Source: Macrocybe gigantea (taxonomy: Eukaryota > Basidiomycota > Agaricomycetes > Agaricales > Callistosporiaceae). Taken from it: a stretch of DNA of 64,000 bases. Shown piece after piece: positions 20,777-32,562 of the stretch. How positions within the stretch are numbered: the first letter of the stretch is position 1; the number at the start of each line of letters is the position of its first letter. The translations under genes and the position numbers were made by a program. Location of the stretch: NCBI GenBank assembly GCA_011319805.1, contig SJRY01000138.1, positions 248,001 through 312,000 of the forward strand. Reading direction: 5' to 3'. The notes beneath the pieces were generated by a model. It did not search any database, had not been told where the DNA came from, and saw only the letters and a program-made list of their open reading frames with translations.

Positions 20777-23651
20777 ATGTCTTCAAACCCGGCGCCCAGT
20801 ACCAGCGTGACAACACCTAACCCTCATTCCTCCACTTCTGCCCCAACAGCAACGACCTTTGCAGGCCCTTCTTCATCCAATTCACTTCCTCCAACACCGC
20901 CCGCCGCTCTTCAGAAAACCAGCTTAATCAAGAACCAGATGCCTCTGTCTCACCTGGACCAAATCTCCTGCAAGGTGTCGATCCCCAGATAATCGAGGCC
21001 TTGCGGAGCAAGGATCGCCTGTTCGTCCTGAAATTGGGTGAGACGATGGAGAGTTTGATTAAGGATAGAAGGTGAGGGTTCTAGTCTAATCGACGAGCAC
21101 TTCGGGCGCTCGCAGTCAAGTCATTCCCGCCTATACTGGTTTCCCGAGTGTCATTATTATTAATGAGCTGACCTTGTGCCACCAGCTCGAGATCTAGAAT
21201 GGATTTGTCGCCCTCCACAAGCTATCAACGGCTTCTAATCCATCGGTGCTCAGCATATTACAAGTTGACACCAGAAACCAATCCCGTAACAAGAGGTATT
21301 GCTGTGGTCGCAACGACTGAAAGCAGAATGTAAGATGCCCTTTGCATCACATCTAGTGTCTCTCTTTCTCATAGCCGCGCATCTATGGATAGACCTTCGC
21401 GCAGGATCTGCGAGCTTGTTCCAGCAGAGGCCTCTTCTCCGCCAGCCATCAAAATCATGAGACGCTCCATGCAAGAGCGTAAGCCCAAACCCCAATCCAA
21501 CTCGGGATCTATCGCGGACGAAGACGCCGATTTTTCGGATGGGGAACCGGAACCCTCAGAGTCGGGCAGTCAGAGAAGCAAGGGAGAAGCCTCTGGCACT
21601 GCCAACGAAAAGAAGCGCCTGACGTTAAAGGAGCGAGAGGCGGCATACAGCAAAGCTCGGTCTAGGATTTTCATGGATTTCGAGGAAAAGGAAAAGGAGA
21701 AAGAAAAGGACATGAGTGCTAGCTCGTCGTCTTTAAGCCTAGCATCGGGATCGACGAACGGCGGCAGTGTCGGCGACATCGACGACTCCGCCAGTTCTCC
21801 CACTACTGAAAGCGAGTGGTCCGCTCCTTCCGGTCGCGTTACCAGAGAGAAGGACTCCCGCGGTAACATATCCGCTTCATCTTCTTCCAAGTCTTTGCGT
21901 TCCTCTGCTCAGTCTTACAATCCCAACGGATCAGGTAGCTCTCGCAACTCGCGGGCATCATCACCGTCTTTCACATACGCTACCATTTACGAACCCCACC
22001 AAGGTCCTGGTTATGACCAGTCGCAGCATTTTCCTCCAACTGGATACCAATCCGCCCCATACGCTTACCACTACCCGCCTGGACAGCCACCGAACCCTTA
22101 CATGCCGCAATACCCTTATTATCCTCCCTACAACGCCTATCATTCAACACCGCAATACAATCCTCAGAGCATATCGGACCCGACAACACCTGGCAGTGCC
22201 GATATGTATTCCCCCATACCACACCCCGCTACCTACGGACACCCCTATGGCTGGCAACAGCCGCCTATACAGTCTGCTCCACCAATGCAACATCTTTCCC
22301 ATCAGATATCTCCGCAACCTCCTCAGGCAACCACTCACCACCACACAGGACCCCCACTCCATGGTCCGCCGTATCCTCCTTACATGCCAACCGCTCCCGT
22401 TTATACATATCCGATTCCAGGGTATTACACGCCACCTCCGGGACACACTATGGAACCGCCGACGCCTGTCATGGCACCTCAGGGTGCGTTTGATGTTTCA
22501 AGAACGTCGAACGGGAACACCAATGGCGGCTTCGTTCCTGCCAACATACCTGACCACAGTACAGCAAATGGTGTGGTTGGCCCGCGTCTAATGGCCGAAC
22601 TCCTCGACATGCGAACAGCTTAGGCGGTTCAACGGGTTTCGGCAATGGAAAAGGACGTGGTGGCGCGCCTGGAAACCAGATGCGCTCGCTGTGGAGCTAC
22701 GGTCCTGGTATTAGTGGCTATAGTAACGCTTCAACAGGTCGTGTCGAAGCAGTCGGTCCACGATTAAGCACGGCGAGGAGACAATCCAGCAACAGCAACG
22801 GTATGGGAACTAGCCGGTCCTCCACTAGTGACGATGTCTCATCTACAGCGGTACGTTGAGAGTTTACAATGTTCACTCAGTAGTGTTTTCTAATCGTACT
22901 CGGCTCGCAGTCATCTTCGACGACCTCCTCATCATCTCGTCGAACATATACGTCGACCTCTTCACAACATCCGTTGCCCGCTCGACCTGATTGGGCTGTA
23001 GGTCTCAAACCTCAGCCCACGCTCCACCCAACTCTTCCTCGCCATCACGATCACTCGCTTACAAACTCTCGAACTATGTCTCCAATTTCACCGTCGCGGT
23101 CATTGAATGGGAATAACGCTCACAACCACACTTCACCACAGCCACCGCCGATCAGCTTCCAGTCAACGGATTTCCCGCCGCTCACGTCCGTTGCAGGCGG
23201 TCCTGGCAAGCGTGCGCCAGTGAACACTGGAGCATGGGCTAACCCTTCTTCAACGCGTTCGATACGTATACCTAACACTGGACAACCAAATGCTCTTGTC
23301 CACCATCCGACAAGTAACGCTTCGGGCAATGAAGCCTTATCGGATTCTCGGTTCGAAGAGCAGGATCGTGACTTCGAAAGACCGCCTCCAAAGGCAAGTA
23401 CTTCTTCCTATTCTACTCCTGAAATTGCAAAACCTGACTGACCACATTTCTTTCAGTCCGCAGAACTCTACAACCCAAAACTCGTTAGACGATCGACTGG
23501 GGCTAAATTTCAGATAGAGAAGGAAAAGGAGCAAGGAAAAGGCGATACACCTTGCGGCGCGATCCTAGTTGGACAGGTTGCATCCATGACCCTTGAAAGC
23601 CGAGAGGACGATGCCCCTGTAAAAGCTAGTGTTGTCGAGTCGTTACAATGA
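20777..23651 (+). CDS. R3H and SUZ domain RNA-binding protein
   Basis: Well-supported exons are about 20900-21071, 21186-21329, 21375-22850, 22911-23393 and 23457-23651. The R3H domain covers the segment from DPQIIEALRSKDRLFVLKLG through YQRLLIHRCSAYYKLTPE. The SUZ motif follows (PPAIKIMRRSMQERKPK) and continues into a Lys/Glu-rich helix. A long Pro/Tyr/Gln-rich tail follows, as in R3H-SUZ proteins implicated in mRNA binding. The final intron 23394-23456 starts GCAAGT (GC-AG). Two frame problems occur. Near 22581 the frame must shift by one base between NGVVGP and SNGRTPRHANS. The N-terminus, taken here from ATG at 20777, needs either a similar one-base repair near 20903 or an unseen first exon. 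The start is therefore uncertain. Confidence 0.8.
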
Positions 23652-23873
23652 CTTGTTCTGTTTCTCCAGGGTTAACGTTGTGATTATATTCTGTGTCCTA
23701 GTCGTCTCGTTGTACACGTGTCGTTTTCATTATTCTCCGAGTACCCTGTTATTACTTAGAGCTGGCTAGTCACGGAATGACCAAAGACTTGTTGTTTGTT
23801 GTCATTCATTCGCGAGGAGCCCAAACATGTGTACACCAATTTCACTTGTTTGCATCTTCTTGGACCATTTCAT

Positions 23874-24509
23874 ATGACGACTAGATTAAGACATCGGCCA
23901 CAGGTCGAGGAGGAGGATGCCGCGGCGCTGAAACTCGGACCAGGTATAGCTTTCGTATATCAATTAAATGCGAGCTGTTGACTGATTTAACTCGTTTACA
24001 GAATTCAACAATGCCGGTTGTTTGCTCATTTCCGAAGTGAAATATCTCTTTGAGAACAGAGACAAGGACGCACCGGACACTGCGTATGTGGCGTTACCTC
24101 AGACTTATCATCTATATCGTTGTCCCTGATCTACTTTTATTCTCTTCGTAGCGTGTACAACAAGACCCTGGAATATGTCAAGACCTTTGCCAAGTTTAAT
24201 ACTACGGATTCAGCTAGCGCCGTGCGAGAGTGAGCGCTGGACTGCGCTTTCCTCGCGTTTCGACATGATGCTGATTTATAATAGGACGCTGCGCAGGGAA
24301 CCAGCTCTGACGCAATTTGAGACGGCACAAATCGCCAACCTTTGCCCTGGTGATGCGGAGGAGGCAAGAGCATCATACCTAGGTATGCAACACAGCATAT
24401 TGTCTGAAACGATAGCCGAATCTGTGATTGCAGCCTGGTTAAGATCGATGATGACCGCCTGCAGACTTTGCTTGACGAAATTCAGACGTTGCGCAAATTC
24501 CAAACATGA
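23874..24509 (+). CDS. RPB4: RNA polymerase II subunit RPB4
   Basis: Exons 23874-23943, 24002-24083, 24152-24229, 24285-24382 and 24434-24509, about 134 residues, the usual size. Family motifs in order: EFNNAGCLLISEVKYLFENR, VYNKTLEYVKTFAKFNT, FETAQIANLCPGDAEEARA and the terminal IDDDRLQTLLDEIQTLRKFQ. RPB4 pairs with RPB7 as the stalk of RNA polymerase II. The last exon needs one extra base at its 5' edge (24434, just after GCAG) to read LVKIDDDRL; without it the frame runs into unrelated sequence. This is one of several such single-base deficits in the window. The stop lies only 46 bp from the stop of the convergent PUS1 gene. Confidence 0.87.
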
Positions 24510-24555
24510 TGCATTGTACTCGTGCCCTCCAGAAGTGACGATTGACACGAAGTGT

Positions 24556-26718
24556 CTACCCTTCAGACTCGGCAAGATGTTGCTTGCTTATCGTCAGCTC
24601 GTCCTCGTCCTCTCTCCTCTTCCTCAAATCTTTCGCCTTCTCGCTATCATCCATCGCAAAGCTAGTCGCATCAAACTTTTTCTTCTCTCGGAATGGATTT
24701 TCCCTCCGTTCTCCTTTATTGATCACTGCTTCCGGTGGAATGATTCCTTTTGAATTCAGGTATGACAGATCCTTGCCAGAGTACGAATCGACGGCGCGAA
24801 TCCAGGCATCGAAACTAAAAGTCGTTATTACATGTGTATGGGGAAAACCGATAGGACTCACAGCCCATAACGATCTTCTATCTTGCGCATGTTATCGTAA
24901 ATGTACTTCTCCTTGAATGCATTGATAGATTGACGATGAGCACCGAAACTAATAGAAGGTCTGTAATCGGGATCGGACGGCTGTAACTTTTCATTTACAG
25001 CAGCCATTCTCGTGTTGTAAGAATCAAAAATCGGTTCTTCGAGTAACAATCCGAGGGACGGCATTTTGGGTATGAAAACCGAACGAGGACCATAGAGCTG
25101 GAAGATAAATATCGGTTACGCGTCTGTAATTGCGATCAAAGACCGTCGCACCTCGTCAATCAGATGTTCAGGCGTTCCTGTGCGACATGACATCACCAGA
25201 GCTGTCATCATTTTACGCTATGGCAAGCTGGATGAATAACAAGAATACTAGTAGCGCATTGCGATGCTTAGACCTACAATCTGTGCCTGCGATTAGAGCA
25301 GCTCCGAGTCGCTGTCGAAAAACTAACCTGATGTAACATAAAGCTCTGACCATGGAATAGCACACTGATCCATTCCGTATCCCCATACACCTGAGGCACA
25401 GCAATCTACAGACCCCTCTGTAAGTTGATAATCATTACGGCAACGCCGATAGACCACTAACCTCAATCTTTTTCATGTGGCGTTGATTGCTGCGATCGCC
25501 GAATTCGCGGGAAACTGTGAAATTGTGGAAATTATGTGTGCCCTCATATTTACGCGCAATTTCACGAAGCCGCGAGATGTGTTTCGGACTGGCCCTCCAC
25601 GCCCGCTTCTTAGACAATTCGGCCTCACGAGAAGGAGGTTCTTCTGACCAAAAGGAAGCATCGCCATCCATCCCAATTTCGGAGATACCATCGCGCTCTC
25701 TAAGGGTATGGCCCAGTCCTGAACCGGGTTTCGGAGGTAAAAGCAGATATGACGGGAAGAAATAGGTGTATTTGCGACTATCGCAGACCCTGTGGTATTA
25801 ATGTTAGTATGTAGGGATAGCATTAACGGCCACACACTGACATGCGTGCGTTGAATGAATTTTGCACTCGAACCTGAAAGAAAAGTTGAACAGAAGCACT
25901 GGATAAGAATGGCGTCAGTAACACTCACATAACCCCACAGTCGTATTTCAGGCGGCAGCTCCTCGTTAATACGAGCCACGAGATCTGGCACGCCTGGCAC
26001 ATGCATGATCATCTTGAGAGACACGAGATTGCCGGCCGCATGAACGCCTGCATCTGTACGAGCGGCGCGTGCTAGGCTGACCTGAGTTATGCTCAACGAT
26101 CAGAAGCTCAGAGAGGGGAAAAAAAAAAGACGCGTCACCTTGACAGGATCGTCCGCGTTGTCCTGAGATACGGCGCCTGCGCGGACCATGGCTTGGAACA
26201 GAACACCTTCTATCGTGCGACTGTGGTCGGGCTGTCTGCAACATGATGTAACAGACGGTTGTTGAAAAATGACACACAAGGAATTCTTACATCTGCATCC
26301 CACTATAACCCGAACCACAGAATCCAATCAGGAGCGCACATTGTCGTTTTGGCAGACGAGGAGCCTTGGCTGTATCCGAACCACCCTCTACATGTGCACC
26401 TTCCACTGACTCTCCCTCTTGGTTGCGAGTCCCCCGACGCCGGCGACCTGTTTTTTTCTTCTCCTTCTCCCCTTTCGGACGAGTTGTCCGAACGTAGCCT
26501 ATAGAGTCGCGTCGTTTGTCGAAGACCTTTACTTTTTGCTTTTTGCTTCCGCTCTCCTCTGGATTAGCGTCTGACCCGGCTTTCCCAATGAAAGCGGGAG
26601 AGCGAGTTTGGTCTTGACTACCTCCCGTCTCGAGTGGAAGCGCTGTTCTTTGCTTCTTTGACTGCACATCCACATGTGCTTCGATCTCAGCGACGCGTTT
26701 TAATGCAGTCGAGTCCAT
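24556..26718 (-). CDS. PUS1: tRNA pseudouridine synthase 1
   Basis: Ten exons (26291-26718, 26139-26235, 25929-26081, 25842-25873, 25462-25789, 25328-25405, 25278-25280, 25152-25217, 24862-25097, 24556-24814) give 559 residues without frame conflict. A Lys-rich leader precedes the TruA fold: [35 protein letters not shown] (catalytic Asp in RTDAGVHA), [10 protein letters not shown], and the segment [14 protein letters not shown] near the active site. The Ile of that segment is supplied by a three-base exon, ATT at 25278-25280, between introns of 47 and 60 nt; skipping it would delete this residue. The C-terminal region is charged. The enzyme isomerises uridine in tRNA and some other RNAs in the nucleus. 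Confidence 0.92.
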
Positions 26719-26922
26719 TGTAGTGTGTAACGCCCGAGGCCGGATGCAGCAGCAGAATGGTAAATCCCAACGTGGACGACAAGTATGCCTTGCGTTGTTC
26801 GATGCGATGAGGAAAATCTGAAGAGACTTCCTCAGCATACGATGTGAAGCACCGAGTTATCCCGTCAGACAAAATTTGCCAGTCACAAAGATAAACATGA
26901 GATTATTTTGTCTACAGCACGG

Positions 26923-28797
<1,875 letters not shown>

Positions 28798-29135
28798 GGG
28801 ATGAGACGCCGAAAAGGGAGGCGTGAACTGGTGGACATTGAAGTAACTACTTAATTTTTCCCTCGTTCTATGCTCCGGCCCGGGCAAGCCACAACGCGCC
28901 GCAAATCCGTTTCGAGGGGCGCCTTGGTGTTCGATATAGCAAATCGATGATGTTCGGCGTGTTCTCCTGACATTTTATCGTGATGAAAGTCGTGAATGAT
29001 AAGATACAGGGTTATCTGCGAATAATCTTCGGAGAAATCGAGACAAGGGGATGGCACACCCATAGATTCAAACACAAGCACACAAAAACCTGTCGACGAG
29101 TAGTATTAAAAGTTGGAGCTATCATACATTCAAGG
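28798..29135. other. Intergenic, TFIP11 terminator / xylulokinase promoter
   Basis: About 340 bp between two minus-strand genes. It holds the xylulokinase promoter and the TFIP11 3' region. No further feature is seen. Confidence 0.35.
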
Positions 29136-32100
29136 TCATGAACCGGACGACTTGGCTGTCGCCTTCAGAACCATATCATCGAGCGATATGGCCCTGTACT
29201 CTCCATCGTCTCCAACGGGTGCCCATACAGCATCATCCAACACATACACCAGTATCCCACCTTTACCGTCCGCAGTAGGGCTAACCCGATACAGTGGCAT
29301 TCTCGATTTTTCATGTGCACGTCCTGTTGGCATGAAGAGCAAGTTGTGTGAAGCTGCAAATTCCTCGACGATAGATCGAAAAGTGATCTCTTGTGCGAGC
29401 GCAGACGGTCGTGGCGGGGCTTTCGCAACGCCTTTGACACCGTTCCTCGTTGTCGTGCGTGCTGCCGAAATTTCCGCTCGGTAATCCGGACGAGAAAGTT
29501 CGGTAGGTGCATTCGGCCCGAGCTCGAGTGCTTTGTTCATCAGCTGTAGCCCGCGCGTCAAGCCTCGGCTGAAACCCGCCATATTCTGCACATCCTCTGG
29601 AAAAGCGTCCTCCTTCCAAAATCGATACCATTCCGCGACTTCTGCGAGGCTCGCCCGAGGCTGGATGAGCCATATGTACAGCACATCGAGCCACTTTGGG
29701 AAGAATTCTGTTTCCAACAGTTGAGAGAAGATCGAAGGTCGGATGAGCTTGGACCACTGCAGAACTTGTTGGACGGGTTTCATGTCTTGCTGACGAGGAT
29801 TGACGCGGAAGTCATCTCGAAGAGTGGCCCCAAGTTTCGGCACGACATATTTCAGTAGCATAGCATCCCAATCGCGAGCATCAAAGACCTGTGAGAGTGA
29901 CGGTTATTTCATTTCGAGTTTGGTAAGCCAAAGAAGGCACTCACGTCTCTCCATTCCAGGAGATCTGAGGGTAAACTATCTCCGACATGCCAGCTTCTGA
30001 GAAGACTCTTCACTTTCCTCTTCGCCTCGTCGAGAACATCGTCCATGCGCAGGCCGATATGCGGCAACCAAGGGAAAATAATGGACTGCAATGACACAGG
30101 CGATCTCTTAGGGCTCCAGTCGGCGACTGCCTTCTGCATTTTCGGAAGGATGAGCTGATCCATCATATTGTCGCGTATGAAAGGCGGTAAGAAAGTCGAC
30201 CATGCCCCGTAGAGTGTCACAACCGGTTGAGGCGATTCGGGCGACCATTCATTGTTGAGGCAAGTTCGTACTTTGGGCAGCCAAACATTCCATAAGAGGC
30301 TTTCAAACGGTGTCATCGACTTTTCACTAGAACAGCAGTTAGCAGTGCCCAAATAAATAGCACGCAAGATGAAAATCGAGCTTACCTAGTGGCTATGCTG
30401 GCCTGAGTAGTATCCAATCCGTATAAATCTACCGCTTATCTGGCGAGTCATCTACTGGCTGAACTCGCAATGCGCGACGCCAAGTCCGAAACGTTGAGAG
30501 GAAAGGCGCGGGGTCTTGAAGAGGATTCCATGTCGCCACCATGCGGCGAAAAGAGGGGGCGATTGATGCCACCACAATCTCGTCGAGGCGGTATTTCTCG
30601 AACTCGTTGGAAAATTGGTCGACAAGTGTGTAAAACAAGGGTGAAAATGGCTCTAATGACACCTCGTAAAGGGACGCGAGCTCTTTTGCCTTCGCACTAA
30701 TGTCATTGGCAACAATTTGCACGCGTTGAAGCCGAGCTATGACTAGACGAGTCGTCAATGTTTCGACAGCTGATGTTCAACTTACAGTAACTTACGTTCT
30801 GCTTCATCCTCAACTCTCCTCTGTAGTCTAGCATCTTCATTATTAATCCATCGTTTGCGCTCTTCCAATGCTTTGGCCTCTCGTGCCAGGGCATCTAGGT
30901 CACTTTTGCATGCGTCGGCGATGAGACGAACATTATGACGGATTTCGGGAATGCGTGTTAGATCTTGAGAGGGTATCCAGGTGTTGAGAGAAATATCGGC
31001 AAGTGACGAAACTTCGCGAGGCTAGAGAAAATGATTCAGAGGTGTAACAGCAGACTGAATAGACAGTGACACCTACCACTGCACCAGTCGCATCAATAAT
31101 TTGCCCCAAACCCGCGGAAGGTGGTTCTTCGCCAGCCTCAGCAATGATTTGCTCGTATGTCTTATGCTCAACCTTCGTTTTCACCTTTTTAGGTCGTTTC
31201 CAGGCGTCGGAACGTCTTTCGGCTTGTTCTTTAGCCTTTTTCCTTAGCTGTCTGATGCGAGGGTCCTCTTCCTCATCGCTAACAATTCGCCGCGCCTTTT
31301 CGCCTCTTTTTTCGATTGCTCTGTCTTTTCTTTGAAGCCCTTGAAGGCGATACCCATCTTCTGTGGCCGTAGCTTGGTCTCAACGGGCGTCACGATTCCC
31401 TCGCCGGAGACACCCAGACCTGTGCCAGCTTGCCAGCCCATTTTCTCCAGCATGCGAGCACCAAATGTGCCCTTTAATTTGGTGAAATGTGCGAGGTCAG
31501 ATGCATTGAGGGCGGGGTTTCGGTGTGGAAGAGGTCTCACGGACGAAGGAGCGCTTGTTCCGCCCACCAAATGCAGCCGGAAGGTCATCAAGAGCAGGTT
31601 GAGCAGAAGTGGAGGCAGAAGAGCGGGAGCCAATACCGGCCTTCGAGGCAAAGATACTGGGCGTAGCGTCGCGAGAGTCGTGGTTCGTTTCTGCAGCACT
31701 GGGGGTTTCGGACCTGGACTCAGGGGCAGATTTTGTGAAGGAGGTCATGAAAGCTGCAGCGGTATTGAATTTTGATGCACCTAGACCAAGGCCACCTGGG
31801 CGGGGACGTCCATCTTCTTCTTCAACGACGCGCACTCGGGGTGAGGGAGGCATGGAAGGCTCAGAAACATCAGAATTGGACTCCTCTCTGTCCTCATCAT
31901 CCTCGCCTTCGTTGCCTGAGTCCTCACCATCACCAGAATTTGTGCCTAGATCCACCTCCATTTCGTCGTTGAGGTGCACCTTTGTGTCACTAGCGACGAA
32001 CGCAGGAGCCTTTGTCCAGTCGGACTTGCGCTGCTTCTTCCCGGCTTTGCCACGGCTATACTCTTCGTCGCTGTCGTCCCCGAACACGCCGTAGATAGCG

Positions 32101-32261
32101 CTCTCCTTCCCGCTCTTCTTCCTCCGTTTGCGTTTGTAAGGATCTTCGAACAGCTCCCGCTCTTCACGCAGGTCTGGGTCGTTCTCTATCGGAAAATCGA
32201 CATCAGACACATCCGAGGAGTCTGAGTCATCATCGTCGAGCAGTCGCTTTCTGCGCGGCAT
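29136..32261 (-). CDS. NTR1: TFIP11/NTR1 G-patch spliceosome disassembly factor
   Basis: Exons 31077-32261, 30796-31021, 30386-30742, 29945-30326 and 29136-29888, about 967 residues. An acidic N-terminus (MPRRKRLLDDDDSDSSD, the TFIP11 N-terminal region) is followed by a G-patch (FGARMLEKMGWQAGTGLGVS, then GEGIVTPVE). The large C-terminal GCFC-type domain follows (ASLYEVSLEPFSPLFYTLVD, MTPFESLLWNVWLPKVR, RDWDAMLLKYVVPKLGATLR). Yeast NTR1 and human TFIP11 activate the helicase Prp43/DHX15 through the G-patch to release the intron lariat. Three one-base frame breaks are needed to read through: an extra base in the C/G run at 31514-31517, and missing bases near 31291 and 30435. Conserved sequence continues on both sides of each. 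Confidence 0.9.
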
Positions 32262-32562
32262 GATGAGTCCGGATGTAGGCGGCCAAGAACTGAGTGAAAG
32301 GTGATGGAAGAAGATCAAGTGTGTGTGACTTGTGTGTAGACAATAAAAGTTGGCTCGGACTTTCTCAGAGTCGACGTCGCAATGACAATAGAAGGCCAAT
32401 GCAACTACACACAGCCGCATTGCAGGTGCCTGGGCCTGTCAATACCTCCGGTTCGATATTCATAGCCGCAAATATTCCTCCGCTATTGTGCCCTTTCTAC
32501 AAAAAGCCCGGCGAACACTCACCCTCAGGCTATGAGTTCGCGACCCTGCCAACGCCCTCGTT

